Below, one piece after another: positions 16,386-25,103 of a stretch of 64,000 nucleotides of DNA. The notes under the pieces are model-generated. The model saw only the letters and a program-made list of their open reading frames with translations, was not told where the DNA came from and did not search any database. The stretch's first letter is position 1. Every line of letters starts with the position of its first letter. This DNA is from SIG459 sp045631645 (GTDB lineage Bacteria; Bacillota; Clostridia; Oscillospirales; Oscillospiraceae), in contig JAZQVC010000017.1 in NCBI GenBank assembly GCA_045631645.1, forward strand, positions 1-64,000, in the 5' to 3' direction. A program made the position numbers and the translations under genes.

Positions 16386-16704
16386 GATCGCAGTAATAGG
16401 CGGCGCGGACAGCGTAATCGGCTTCAAGGCTCTTGGACTTGCCACATTTCCCGTGGATAGTCCCGAGAGTGCGAAGAAGGCACTTCGCGCAGCCACAAAA
16501 GTGCAGGAAAACGGCGATGAATATGCCATCATCTATGTGGAAGAAACGGTGGCGCAGCATATGCTGGAGGAAATAAGCCGTTTTCAGGAAAAACCCAGCC
16601 CTGCCATAATCCTTATACCGGGCAGAGACGGTCCCATAGGTTTGGGACTGAGTGCCCTGAAGGAAGCAGTGGAAAAGGCTGTAGGCAGCGACATATTGGG
16701 TTAA
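16369..16704 (+). CDS. ntpG: V/A-type ATPase subunit F
   Basis: A 111-residue protein of the ATP-synthase F family with the typical opening KIAVIGGADSVIGFKALGL, a CheY-like fold that binds the central stalk. The central part EEISRFQEKPSPAIILIPG also fits. Two starts are possible: GTG 16369, with GGGGAAGG four bases upstream, or ATG 16378 with a longer spacer; both overlap the end of ntpC. It regulates rotation by contacting subunit D. Its place between C and A is the standard clostridial gene order. Confidence 0.9.
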   Translation: MKVMYKIAVIGGADSVIGFKALGLATFPVDSPESAKKALRAATKVQENGDEYAIIYVEETVAQHMLEEISRFQEKPSPAIILIPGRDGPIGLGLSALKEAVEKAVGSDILG

Positions 16705-16720
16705 GAAAGGAAGAAATCTA

Positions 16721-18484
16721 ATGAGCGGAAAAGTAATAAAGGTAGCGGGACCGCTGGTAGTAGCCGAGGGACTTTCCGACGCCAACGTATCTGACGTTGT
16801 CCGTGTTGGCCCTCAGCACCTCATCGGTGAGATACTGAACATGACCGGCGACCGCGCATCCATACAGGTATATGAAGAGACCACCGGCCTTGGACCCGGA
16901 GCAGAAGTTGTAACCACCGGCGTTCCTCTCTCTGTTGAACTGGGACCCGGTATGCTGGAAGGCATCTATGACGGCATTCAGCGTCCTCTTACCGAGATAA
17001 GAGAGCTTTGCGGCCACACCATCGCCCGCGGCATCAGCGTGCCAGCACTGGACAGAGAAAAGAAATGGAGCTTCCATCCCACCGTTAAGGTCGGCGACAT
17101 CCTTGTCCCCGGTGATGTTATCGGTACTGTTCAGGAAACCAGCGCAATTTTGCATAAGATCCTTGTCCCCGCTGGCAAGGGCGGCACCGTAAAGAGCATT
17201 GAAGAAGGCGACTTCACCGTTGAAGACACCATTTGCGTTGTTGAGAATAAGGGCAAGGAAATTGCTCTCAACATGATGCAGAAGTGGCCTGTCCGCGTAG
17301 GCAGACCCTATGCAAAGAAGTTTGTTCCCGATAAGCCCCTCCAGAGCGGACAGAGAATAGTTGACACCATGTTCCCCGTAGCAAAGGGCGGCACCGCAGC
17401 TATCCCCGGTCCTTTCGGCAGCGGCAAAACCGTTATGCAGCACGCCCTTGCAAAGTGGTCCGACGTTGACATCGTTGTCTACATCGGCTGCGGCGAGCGC
17501 GGCAACGAGATGACCGACGTTCTTATGGAGTTCCCCGAGCTTATCGACCCCCATACCGGCGAGCCTCTTATGAAGCGCACCGTGCTTATTGCCAACACCT
17601 CCGATATGCCCGTTGCAGCCCGTGAAGCCAGTATCTATACCGGCATCACCATCGCTGAGTATTTCAGAGACATGGGATATGACGTTGCAGTTATCGCAGA
17701 CTCCACCTCCCGTTGGGCAGAAGCTCTCCGTGAGATGAGCGGACGTCTGGAAGAAATGCCCGGTGAAGAGGGTTATCCCGCTTACCTGGCTTCCCGTATT
17801 GCCCAGTTCTATGAGCGCGCAGGCGTTATCCAGTGCCTTGGCAGCGACGGAAGAAAGGGTTCTCTCACCGCTGTTGGCGCAGTTTCTCCTCCGGGCGGCG
17901 ATATTTCCGAGCCTGTCAGCCAGGCAACCATGCGTATCACCAAGGTTTTCTGGGCTCTGGACTCCAGCCTTGCATACGCCCGTCACTTCCCCGCCATCAA
18001 CTGGCTGAACTCCCACTCTCTGTATCTGGATTCTCTCAAGCCCTGGTATGAGAGCAATTATCCCGGCTTCATCGCCAACAGAGACAAGGCAATGGCCATC
18101 CTGCAGGAAGAAGCCAGCCTGAACGAAATCGTTCGTCTGGTCGGTGCAGACTCCCTTGCTCCCAATGAGCAGCTTACCCTTGCAACCGCAAAGATGATTC
18201 GTGAGGACTTCCTCCAGCAGAACTCCTTTGTGGATATCGACTCCTATTCTGAAACTGAGAGACAGTATCTGCTTATGGCAATGATTCTGGACTTCGATGT
18301 TCAGGCAAGAGCCGCAATTGCACAGGGTGTTGAGCTTGGCAAGATCCTTGCAATACCCGTAAGAGAAAAAATCGGCCGCGCCAAGAGCGTGAGCGCTGAG
18401 ACATATAAGGCAGAATATGCCATTATGAAGGAAGAAATGAAGGCTCAGATTGATGAGCTTTGCCGCGGAGGTGAGCAGCTGTGA
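16721..18484 (+). CDS. ntpA: V/A-type ATPase catalytic subunit A
   Basis: A 587-residue catalytic subunit. The P-loop is GPFGSGKTV (about residues 229-237), preceded by FPVAKGGTAAIPGPFG; the arginine and aspartate signatures GCGERGNEM and DSTSRWAEALREMSGRLEEM are intact; SPPGGDISEPVSQ and the downstream helix bundle complete the family pattern. The approximately 90-residue nonhomologous insert that separates A subunits from F-type beta is present before the P-loop (about 110-200). It hydrolyses or makes ATP at the A-B interface. GAAAGG before the ATG; its TGA overlaps the GTG of subunit B by four bases. Confidence 0.97.
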   Translation: MSGKVIKVAGPLVVAEGLSDANVSDVVRVGPQHLIGEILNMTGDRASIQVYEETTGLGPGAEVVTTGVPLSVELGPGMLEGIYDGIQRPLTEIRELCGHTIARGISVPALDREKKWSFHPTVKVGDILVPGDVIGTVQETSAILHKILVPAGKGGTVKSIEEGDFTVEDTICVVENKGKEIALNMMQKWPVRVGRPYAKKFVPDKPLQSGQRIVDTMFPVAKGGTAAIPGPFGSGKTVMQHALAKWSDVDIVVYIGCGERGNEMTDVLMEFPELIDPHTGEPLMKRTVLIANTSDMPVAAREASIYTGITIAEYFRDMGYDVAVIADSTSRWAEALREMSGRLEEMPGEEGYPAYLASRIAQFYERAGVIQCLGSDGRKGSLTAVGAVSPPGGDISEPVSQATMRITKVFWALDSSLAYARHFPAINWLNSHSLYLDSLKPWYESNYPGFIANRDKAMAILQEEASLNEIVRLVGADSLAPNEQLTLATAKMIREDFLQQNSFVDIDSYSETERQYLLMAMILDFDVQARAAIAQGVELGKILAIPVREKIGRAKSVSAETYKAEYAIMKEEMKAQIDELCRGGEQL

Positions 18485-19854
18485 TCAAGGAATACAGAAC
18501 AATACACGAGGTCGTAAGCCCTCTTATGGTTGTAGAGCAGGTTGAAGGTGTCACCTATGACGAGCTCTGCGAGATCCAGCTCCCCAGCGGAGAAATCCGT
18601 CACGGCAAGGTTCTGGAAGTAAACGGCGACAGAGCCGTAGTTCAGCTTTATGAAAGCGCAGCAGGCATCAACCTTCGCGATAGCAAGGTTCGCTTCCTTG
18701 GCCATCCTCTGGAGCTGGCTGTCAGCGAGGATATGTTGGGCCGAGTATTCAACGGCATGGGCAAGCCCATTGACGGCGGCCCCGAACTTTTGGCAGAAGC
18801 CCATCTGGACATCAACGGTCTTCCCATGAACCCCGCTGCAAGAGCTTATCCCGCCGAGTTCATTCAGACCGGTGTTTCCACCATTGACGGCCTTAACACC
18901 CTTGTCCGCGGACAGAAGCTGCCCATCTTCTCCGGCAGCGGTCTGCCCCATAAGGAACTGGCAGCTCAGATTGCCCGTCAGGCAAAGGTTCTCGGCGCAG
19001 ACGATAAGTTCGCCGTTGTCTTCGCCGCAATTGGTATCACCTTCGAAGAGTCCGAGTTCTTTGTGCAGGAGTTTAAGCGCACCGGCGCTATCGACAGAAC
19101 CGTTCTCTTCTCCAACCTTGCAAATGAGCCCGCCGTTGAGCGTATCGCAACTCCCCGTATGGCTCTCACCGCAGCAGAGTATCTGGCATTCGAGAAGGAT
19201 ATGCATGTTCTTGTTATCCTCACCGACATTACCAACTATGCCGAAGCTCTCCGCGAAATTTCCGCAGCAAAGAAGGAAGTTCCCGGTCGCCGCGGCTATC
19301 CCGGTTATCTCTACACCGACCTTGCAACCATGTATGAGCGAGCAGGTCGCCGCGTAGGCAAGGCAGGCTCCATCACCATGATTCCCATCCTCACCATGCC
19401 CGAGGATGACAAGACCCATCCCATCCCCGACCTTACCGGTTATATCACCGAAGGTCAGATAATCCTCAACCGTGAGCTCTTCCGCAAGGGCGTTGTTCCT
19501 CCCGTGGATGTTCTTCCCTCCCTGAGCCGTCTTAAGGATAAGGGTATCGGCGCTGGCAAGACCCGTGAGGACCATGCCGGCACTATGAACCAGCTGTTTG
19601 CAGCTTACGCAGCAGGTAAGGACGCTAAGGAGCTTATGACCATTCTGGGCGAAAGCGCACTGAGCGAGACCGACAAGCTTTATGCAAAGTTTGCCGAAGA
19701 GTTTGAAGAGCGCTATGTAAGCCAGGGCAACGAAACCAACCGCAGCATAGAGGAAACTCTGAATATAGGCTGGGAGCTTTTGAGCATTCTTCCCAGAAGC
19801 GAGCTCAAGCGAGTAAAGGTAGAGCACATCGAAAAGTATATGCCCAAAGAGTAA
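18481..19854 (+). CDS. ntpB: V/A-type ATPase regulatory subunit B
   Basis: A 457-residue noncatalytic nucleotide-binding subunit. It lacks a true P-loop: the corresponding place reads IFSGSGLPHKELA, normal for subunit B. The signatures FAAIGITFEES, DITNYAEALREISAAKKEVPGR-type sequence (split here as DITNYAEALREIS) and RRGYPGYLYTDLATMYERAG are present, the latter with the conserved arginine that completes the catalytic site. It starts at GTG 18481 in a GTGA overlap with ntpA, with GCGGAGGTGA just upstream, giving tight coupling of the A and B subunits that assemble three to three. Confidence 0.97.
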   Translation: MIKEYRTIHEVVSPLMVVEQVEGVTYDELCEIQLPSGEIRHGKVLEVNGDRAVVQLYESAAGINLRDSKVRFLGHPLELAVSEDMLGRVFNGMGKPIDGGPELLAEAHLDINGLPMNPAARAYPAEFIQTGVSTIDGLNTLVRGQKLPIFSGSGLPHKELAAQIARQAKVLGADDKFAVVFAAIGITFEESEFFVQEFKRTGAIDRTVLFSNLANEPAVERIATPRMALTAAEYLAFEKDMHVLVILTDITNYAEALREISAAKKEVPGRRGYPGYLYTDLATMYERAGRRVGKAGSITMIPILTMPEDDKTHPIPDLTGYITEGQIILNRELFRKGVVPPVDVLPSLSRLKDKGIGAGKTREDHAGTMNQLFAAYAAGKDAKELMTILGESALSETDKLYAKFAEEFEERYVSQGNETNRSIEETLNIGWELLSILPRSELKRVKVEHIEKYMPKE

Positions 19855-19866
19855 GGGGGAAGAGAT

Positions 19867-20520
19867 ATGCCTAAAAAAGCGGTAACCCCCACAAGAATGG
19901 TGCTCAACCAGCTAAAGGGCCGCTTGAAGACCGCAACGCGAGGCCACAAGCTTCTCAAGGATAAGCGCGATGAGCTGATGCGTCAGTTTATGGACGTGGT
20001 GCGCAAGAACAAAGAGCTTCGTCTGAGAGTTGAAGCAGGACTCACAGAGGCCTTTGGTGCGCTGACCGTTGCCAGTGCGGTTATGAGCCCCGAGATGCTG
20101 GAGCAGGCACTTATGTATCCGAGGCAGAGCGTGGAGCTGGGAGTGAGCTTTAAAAATGTAATGAGCGTTAGTGTGCCTGAGTATACATTCAGCACTCAGA
20201 ACGCAGATCCCGGCGAGATATACCCCTACGGATTTGCCCAGACCAGCGGCGAGCTGGATATAGCAATGCAGAACATGAGCCGCGTGTTCGAGGATATGCT
20301 GGAGCTGGCGCAGGTTGAAAAAACCATGCAGCTTCTTGCGGAGGAGATCGAAAAGACCCGCCGCAGAGTTAACGCCCTTGAGTATGTCATGATTCCGGAC
20401 ATGAAGGAGAACATCCGCTTCATCACCATGAAGCTGGAAGAGAACGACCTTTCCACCAAGGTTCGCCTTATGAAGGTTAAGGAAATGGTTCTCAAGCAGG
20501 CTCACGATTTCCATTATTAA
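19867..20520 (+). CDS. ntpD: V/A-type ATPase subunit D (central stalk)
   Basis: A 217-residue protein forming the long antiparallel coiled coil of the rotor shaft. The N-terminal helix has PTRMVLNQLKGRLKTATRGH and the C-terminal helix KTRRRVNALEYVMIPDMKEN, both highly conserved in the family and together inserted in the A3B3 head. It is the last gene of the operon, 12 bases after ntpB, with GGGGGAAGAG as ribosome-binding site, and is followed by a terminator. Confidence 0.95.
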   Translation: MPKKAVTPTRMVLNQLKGRLKTATRGHKLLKDKRDELMRQFMDVVRKNKELRLRVEAGLTEAFGALTVASAVMSPEMLEQALMYPRQSVELGVSFKNVMSVSVPEYTFSTQNADPGEIYPYGFAQTSGELDIAMQNMSRVFEDMLELAQVEKTMQLLAEEIEKTRRRVNALEYVMIPDMKENIRFITMKLEENDLSTKVRLMKVKEMVLKQAHDFHY

Positions 20521-20525
20521 AAGCC

Positions 20526-20560
20526 AAAAAGCACGGATGCAAAAGCATCCGTGCTTTTTT
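20526..20560 (+). terminator. Terminator of the V-ATPase operon
   Basis: Stem AAAAAGCACGGATGC / GCATCCGTGCTTTTTT with an AAAA loop directly after ntpD. Confidence 0.92.
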
Positions 20561-20602
20561 ATTTTATGTTGAGTATGCAACACAAAGTTTATATCGCTTT
20601 TA

Positions 20603-21517
20603 TCAATGGTGATGATGGTGATGCCCGTGGTGATGATGGTGATGATGTCCGTGGCTCTCCGCGTGTTCAATGCGGCAGGATTTGTCACCGCAGTCCTCGT
20701 CCTCTCCCTCAAGCTCAAGGGTGGAGTGGAAAATACCCAGCTCTTTAAGCTTTTCGCGGACAAGAGCCTTGCACTGCGCCCTCTCGCCGCTTGTGACGAT
20801 ATGCATGGTGGCATAGTTGTTTATTCCGTCCAAACTCCAAATATGGATATGGTGCACATCGCTGACGCCCTCGATTTCGCAAAGGCTTTCCTTGAGAGTA
20901 TCAATGCAGATGCCCTCGGGAGATTTTTCAAGGAAGAGGGAAAGGGCGCTTTTCATATTGCGCAGGGCGTTGAAGCCAATGAAAAGGGCTATGGCAAGGG
21001 AAAGAATGGGGTCGATGATAAGGGCGTCCGTAAAGCGCATGATTATAGCCCCCAGCAAAACTGCCGCCCAACCCAGAACATCCTCCAGCATGTGCAGGCT
21101 GACAGCTTTCTGGCTGTGAGACTCGCCGTGGCTTGTTATCAAAGCCGCAGCAAGGTTGACCGCAAGACCGATAATGGCGAAGATTATCATGCCGCTGTAG
21201 TTGACGGGAACGGGGTTAATAATTCTGTAAATGGCATTATATATGACTATAAGTGAGCCTAAAAGCAGAATAAGATATGTTATAAGGCCGCCAAGGACGG
21301 AAAGCCGGCCATAGCCGTAGGTGTATTTTTCGTTGGGCTGCTTTTTGCTTTTCTTCTCAAGAAAGAAGGCAAGGCCGATGCTGGCGGCATCGCCCAGGTC
21401 ATGAAGGGCATCAGAGATTATTGCAACGCTGCCTGTGAACATTCCGCCGAAAAATTCGAATATAGAAAAGGCAAGATTGAGAATAAAGGCCGCGAGAATT
21501 TTCTTTTCAGTTTTCAT
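20603..21517 (-). CDS. czcD: Cation diffusion facilitator exporter with a histidine-rich C-terminal tail
   Basis: A 304-residue CDF-family transporter exporting Zn2+, Co2+ or related ions in exchange for protons. It has six helices; the metal site in TM2 reads SDALHDLGDAASIG, with the HxxxD pair, and TM5 has HMLEDVLGW. The cytoplasmic domain contains GVSDVHHIHIWSL, usual for zinc-type CDFs. The C-terminus is unusual: after CGDKSCRIEHAESHG comes a tail with 12 or more histidines, probably binding zinc or nickel. The ATG at 21517 is chosen because CGGGAGG precedes it. It stands alone and is convergent with the V-ATPase operon. Confidence 0.92.
   Translation of the reverse strand: MKTEKKILAAFILNLAFSIFEFFGGMFTGSVAIISDALHDLGDAASIGLAFFLEKKSKKQPNEKYTYGYGRLSVLGGLITYLILLLGSLIVIYNAIYRIINPVPVNYSGMIIFAIIGLAVNLAAALITSHGESHSQKAVSLHMLEDVLGWAAVLLGAIIMRFTDALIIDPILSLAIALFIGFNALRNMKSALSLFLEKSPEGICIDTLKESLCEIEGVSDVHHIHIWSLDGINNYATMHIVTSGERAQCKALVREKLKELGIFHSTLELEGEDEDCGDKSCRIEHAESHGHHHHHHHGHHHHHH
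20606..20662. repeat. GTGATGATG-type microrepeat encoding the His tail
   Basis: Irregular ATG/GTG trinucleotide run coding for the histidine tail of the CDF exporter; length is likely prone to slippage. Confidence 0.75.
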
Positions 21518-21589
21518 ATATACCTCCCGTGAATATATATCTCCGTGAGCTGAGAATATTTTATGCGACTTGGAGATAAAAAACAACAT

Positions 21590-21621
21590 AAAAAGGAGCA
21601 GCCCCTTGATAGAGACTGCTC
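21590..21621. terminator. Imperfect terminator after tcdA
   Basis: AAAAAGGAGCAG pairs with CTGCTCTTTT with one bulged base. It lies between the end of tcdA and the start of the CDF gene on the minus strand. Confidence 0.6.
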
Positions 21622-21628
21622 TTTTGAC

Positions 21629-22342
21629 TTATTCGCTTTTTGTCAAACTTAGTACAACATGCTGGGCAAGCAGCAATCCTGCGGCTGCAGGAACCCATAC
21701 AAGGGAGCCGGGAACACTGCGCCGTCCGGGAGGTGGTGCTTCCCTCTGCTCGGGGGATATGCCCTCTTCGGGGGAGAAAACCACGCTCAGGTGGTTGATG
21801 CCCCGTTTGCGCAGTTCCTTGCGGACAACTCTCGCAAGGGGACAGCCCTCCGTTTTTGATATGTCGCATATACGCAGAAGGCTTGCGTCTGTCTTGTTGC
21901 CGGTGCCGAGGGCGGAAACAATGGGGATGGAGCGCTCCTTTGCACTGAGAATAAGATCCACCTTGCAGGCAACAAGATCGATTGCGTCCACGATGAAGTC
22001 ATATTTTTCCTGGAAAAAGCGCTCTCTGTCGGCGGCTTCATAGCGGGCGCAGAGGGTGGTGACGGCGCAGTCGGGATTAATGTCACGGATGCGGCGCGCC
22101 ATAGCCTCGGGCTTTTCTATGCCGATAGTGGAATTAAGGGCAAGAATCTGGCGGTTTATGTTGCTCTCACCAACGCAGTCCTGATCTATAAGAGTGAGGG
22201 CGCCAACGCCGGCTCTTGCAAGAGCTTCGGCGCACCAGGAGCCAACTCCGCCAATGCCAAAGATGGCAACGCGGGAATTTTTCAGTTTTTCCATAGCCTC
22301 AAAGCCGAGGAGCATTTCCTGACGGAGAAATCTTTCAGACAT
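21629..22342 (-). CDS. tcdA: tRNA threonylcarbamoyladenosine dehydratase (TcdA/CsdL)
   Basis: A 237-residue E1-like enzyme of the ThiF/MoeB superfamily. The nucleotide-binding motif is VAIFGIGGVGSWCAEALARAG (split: VAIFGIGGVGSW), followed by LIDQDCVGESNINRQ, which is specific to the TcdA group, and IVDAIDLVACKVDLI. The C-terminal GSLVWVPAAAGLLLAQHVV is also typical. TcdA dehydrates t6A in tRNAs reading ANN codons to its cyclic form, tightening decoding. Cysteines of a zinc site are missing, as in other TcdA proteins. The ribosome-binding site is weak (GAGAGG, long spacer). It may share a transcript with nothing else: terminators lie on both sides. Confidence 0.9.
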   Translation of the reverse strand: MSERFLRQEMLLGFEAMEKLKNSRVAIFGIGGVGSWCAEALARAGVGALTLIDQDCVGESNINRQILALNSTIGIEKPEAMARRIRDINPDCAVTTLCARYEAADRERFFQEKYDFIVDAIDLVACKVDLILSAKERSIPIVSALGTGNKTDASLLRICDISKTEGCPLARVVRKELRKRGINHLSVVFSPEEGISPEQREAPPPGRRSVPGSLVWVPAAAGLLLAQHVVLSLTKSE

Positions 22343-22363
22343 ATAAAATGAGCCTCTCTTTTG

Positions 22364-22395
22364 AAAAAAGGCAGCCCGTGGGCTGCCTTTTTTTG
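22364..22395 (-). terminator. Terminator of the PpiC-chaperone gene
   Basis: Stem AAAAAAGGCAGCC / GGCTGCCTTTTTT with a CGTG loop, read on the minus strand with a matching T-run. Confidence 0.9.
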
Positions 22396-22398
22396 TTA

Positions 22399-23898
22399 TC
22401 AGTCAAGATTTACGAACTTCATGCCGGAGCCTTCTGCAACAGTGTAGTTTTCAACAAGAGCGTTGACAACTTCGTTGTAGTCGGCGGCGCGCAGAGCGCT
22501 GTCTGCAATTCTGTCTCTGAAGACATCGCCAAGGGCGGAGAAGTACATGATGTGGTATCCGGCGTAGCTGCCGTTGCTGCCGTAGACAATGCCGGAGTCG
22601 CCGGGCTGCTTGCCTTCATGGAAGAGGAAGTTGTCGAATTCTTCAACCATGTAGTCCTGATATACTTCGCGGTAGAGACCGCCGTTGGTCATGGAGCCTT
22701 CGTCCTGAGAATACTCGGTTGCGAGAGCGGCGAAGTTTTCCTCGGTGGGGTTCTCCTGCCAGAGAGCATAGATGCGCTCGGCCTCGGCCTTTGCGGTTGC
22801 AAGAGCTTCCTCGGTGAACTGGTCGTTCTCATCGGCCAGAGCAGGAATGAGGATGTGGCGAACGTCAACAAGCTGATAGTTGTTGTCGTTTCTGGAGAGG
22901 AACATGATAGCGTAGCTGCCGCCTTCAACGTCGATGACGGTGCTGTCACCCTCGGTGCGTGCGCTGTCCATTACCCACTCCTTGTAATCGGCGGAAACGC
23001 TTGCACCCTGAGTGATGGTCATGGTGGACTGGGTGCGCTCATAGAGGCTCTTGCTGGTTCCGGGAACGAAATCGCGAACGAGCTTGGTGAATTCTTCGCT
23101 GGACTTTGCGCTTGCGATCTTTTCAGCTTCTGCATGTGCTGCAGCAACCTTTTCCTCGTCGCTCATATCAGCGAAAGCATCGCCGGTGGTGTTTACCATG
23201 TAGTAGTGGAACTTGACAAAGTCGTATTCGTTGGCGTTGGAGCTGTAGTGCTCTTCGAGCTCCTCGGGGCTGTACTCAAAGCTCTCGTCAAGATCAATTG
23301 CGTAAGCGGAAGCGATGTACTGCTTTTCAGCCAGCTCACGGAGGAGCTTGCTGTCAAAGCCCTTGCCGAAGTTGAGGGAGAGGAAGGTCTCCAGATCGGA
23401 GTAGCCGTAGGAAAGAGCGACCTCTTCATAGTATGCAACGTCGGACTCGAGCTGAGCCTTGTCTTCTTCGGTGAGGGTATAGCCGTTCTTCATAGCCTCG
23501 TCATAGAGAACGGTCATGTTCATGAGGTTGGTTACGGCAACATCATAGAAATAGTCAGCCCAGGTCTGGGTGCCGTCGCCAAACATATATACCTGCTCGC
23601 TCAGAGGAGACTGGGTGTCCAGAATGTAGGCGGCCATATCACCGTAGGTTTCGCCAAGGCTTGCATAGGTGGTGCTGATGGCGCTTCTGTAGAAGTAGCT
23701 GAACTCAGCGGGAGAGTACTCGGTCTCGCCAATGGTGATGGCGGTGGTTTTGGTTTCCTTAATGTCGGAATTGATAAGAGCGGCTGCTGCAACAACGATA
23801 GCGAGGCAAACGATGAAAACTATGCAAGCGGTGTAAAACTTGCGGTTCTTCTTTGCCTGCTCGGCAGCTGCTGCCATCTTCTTTTCTTTAGAACTCAT
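22399..23898 (-). CDS. Membrane-anchored PpiC-type peptidyl-prolyl isomerase/foldase
   Basis: A 499-residue protein with a short basic cytoplasmic N-terminus, one transmembrane helix (about 22-44) without a lipobox, and a large extracellular part. A SurA/PrsA-like chaperone region (about 100-340) is followed by a parvulin domain with VDVRHILIPA (about 347) and YSQDEGSMTNGGLYREV (about 412), the family's S.D....GG..G pattern. It would assist folding of secreted proteins at the membrane-wall interface. Unlike Bacillus PrsA it is anchored by a helix rather than lipid. Its promoter and a 5' leader hairpin are listed separately. Confidence 0.88.
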   Translation of the reverse strand: MSSKEKKMAAAAEQAKKNRKFYTACIVFIVCLAIVVAAAALINSDIKETKTTAITIGETEYSPAEFSYFYRSAISTTYASLGETYGDMAAYILDTQSPLSEQVYMFGDGTQTWADYFYDVAVTNLMNMTVLYDEAMKNGYTLTEEDKAQLESDVAYYEEVALSYGYSDLETFLSLNFGKGFDSKLLRELAEKQYIASAYAIDLDESFEYSPEELEEHYSSNANEYDFVKFHYYMVNTTGDAFADMSDEEKVAAAHAEAEKIASAKSSEEFTKLVRDFVPGTSKSLYERTQSTMTITQGASVSADYKEWVMDSARTEGDSTVIDVEGGSYAIMFLSRNDNNYQLVDVRHILIPALADENDQFTEEALATAKAEAERIYALWQENPTEENFAALATEYSQDEGSMTNGGLYREVYQDYMVEEFDNFLFHEGKQPGDSGIVYGSNGSYAGYHIMYFSALGDVFRDRIADSALRAADYNEVVNALVENYTVAEGSGMKFVNLD

Positions 23899-23928
23899 TT
23901 TGGGGTATCATCCTTTTCGAATTATCTT

Positions 23929-23951
23929 TGTGCGCAATGTCGCGTCGCACA
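23929..23951 (-). promoter_or_regulatory. Leader hairpin of the foldase gene
   Basis: Arms TGTGCG (23951-23946 and complement 23934-23929) with an 11-base GC-rich loop, in the predicted 5' leader. Confidence 0.5.
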
Positions 23952-23960
23952 GTAACGAAC

Positions 23961-23989
23961 ATTATATACGATTGGTATAAACTTTTCAA
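23961..23989 (-). promoter_or_regulatory. Promoter of the foldase gene
   Basis: Minus-strand TTGAAA (23989-23984), 17-base spacer, TATAAT (23966-23961). Confidence 0.8.
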
Positions 23990-24093
23990 GATAAATACAT
24001 TTAAAATGGTGGCAATTTGAGGCATTTATGATACTATTTGGAGTATATTATTACTAAGTTATCAGAATTTTAAGCTTATATTCAGGAGATGCC

Positions 24094-24924
24094 ATGAGAA
24101 AACACAAAGCAATCTTAATAATAGTCCTCGCGCTTGCTTTACTGCTTGGGGTGTTGCTGCTCGATTCCGCCCGCCGCATTGTTATTTCGGAGCATGTTAT
24201 AGAGTCTGAAAATCTTCCCGAAAGTTTTGAAGGCTTCACCATTGTGCAGCTCAGCGATATACATGGCAGTTCTTTCGGCAAGGATAATGTCCGCCTTATA
24301 GCAAAAGTCAGGGAGATAAAACCCGACATTATTGTGATAACGGGAGACTTTGCGGATGAGGATACGGATTTAAATGTTATTAACTCTCTGCTTGGAAAGC
24401 TGGTTGACATAGCTGATGTATACTATGTCAGCGGCAACCATGAATGGGGATTTGAGCGCATCGAGGAGCTAAAGGTGCTTTTTGAAAAGCATGGGGTTTG
24501 TTATCTTGCTAATGAGTACACTCTTTTGGAACGCAAGGGGGAGAACATAGCCCTTTGCGGTGTGGATGATCCCAATGCCAGCTTGACTATGCCTACTCCC
24601 GATGAAGTGGTGGAGCGGATGGAACAGCAGCAAGGCGAGAGCTATCGCATTTTGTTGGGTCACCGCAACTACTGGGTGGATAAATACCCCTCTCTGGATG
24701 TGGATCTTATATTTTGCGGCCATGCCCACGGTGGAATTGTGCGCCTGCCAGTTATAGGCGGAGTTTTTGGAACGGGATTTGAGTTTTTCCCCGAAAACAC
24801 CGAGGGAGCGGTTGAAAGCGGAAGATATACTATGATTGTGTCCCGAGGAATTGGCAACAGCGCTCCCATCCCCAGACTTTTCAATAATCCCGAAATTGTG
24901 GCGGTGACCTTGGAGAAAAAATAA
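24094..24924 (+). CDS. Membrane-anchored calcineurin-like metallophosphoesterase (YkuE/YaeI type)
   Basis: A 276-residue protein with an N-terminal transmembrane helix (about 7-25) and an extracytoplasmic phosphoesterase domain. All dimetal-site motifs are present: QLSDIHGSSFG (D..H), VITGDFADE (GD), SGNHEWG (GNHE), LGHRNYWVDKY, and FCGHAHGGIVRLP (GHxH). The fold resembles YkuE and UDP-2,3-diacylglucosamine hydrolase-like YaeI proteins, which act on lipid or envelope phosphoesters; the substrate is unknown here. AGGAG precedes the ATG. Confidence 0.88.
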   Translation: MRKHKAILIIVLALALLLGVLLLDSARRIVISEHVIESENLPESFEGFTIVQLSDIHGSSFGKDNVRLIAKVREIKPDIIVITGDFADEDTDLNVINSLLGKLVDIADVYYVSGNHEWGFERIEELKVLFEKHGVCYLANEYTLLERKGENIALCGVDDPNASLTMPTPDEVVERMEQQQGESYRILLGHRNYWVDKYPSLDVDLIFCGHAHGGIVRLPVIGGVFGTGFEFFPENTEGAVESGRYTMIVSRGIGNSAPIPRLFNNPEIVAVTLEKK

Positions 24925-24959
24925 AAAAGTGTAATCTTTCGTGAAGGAGCGGCATATAA

Positions 24960-25013
24960 ATGAAAGTATGCGCAATCTTTCATGGAGGTGTTTATCATGT
25001 TTTTCAAAGGTGA
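24960..25013 (+). CDS. Possible 17-codon leader peptide overlapping the next microORF
   Basis: ATG at 24960 with GAAGGAG at 24943-24949 opens MKVCAIFHGGVYHVFQR and stops at 25013, overlapping the next small frame by 17 bases. The ribosome-binding region resembles that of the next microORF (15 of 20 bases), suggesting duplication. Expression is unproven. Confidence 0.3.
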   Translation: MKVCAIFHGGVYHVFQR

Positions 25014-25065
25014 TATTGATGATTTCATTTTTGGCGATGAGGACAGCGGTCCCAGCGCACGCTGA
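24997..25065 (+). CDS. Candidate 22-residue acidic microprotein
   Basis: GGAGGTG at 24984-24990 with an ideal six-base spacer precedes ATG 24997. The frame reads MFFKGDIDDFIFGDEDSG and ends SAR before TGA at 25063-25065, net acidic with a hydrophobic start. A strong terminator begins seven bases after the stop, so the unit looks like a complete small gene. I know no family for it; without conservation data it could be chance. Confidence 0.45.
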   Translation: MFFKGDIDDFIFGDEDSGPSAR

Positions 25066-25071
25066 GTAAAT

Positions 25072-25103
25072 AAAAAAGGTGCATCATGTGATGCACCTTT
25101 TTT
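25072..25103. terminator. Terminator after the microORF, shared with the MATE gene
   Basis: Symmetric stem AAAAAAGGTGCATC / GATGCACCTTTTTT with loop ATGT, usable in both directions. Confidence 0.9.

Noticed and set aside
24940..25065. Type I toxin-antitoxin system at the microORFs
   Set aside because: The 22-residue product is acidic and not a typical hydrophobic toxin, and no convincing antisense promoter is seen.
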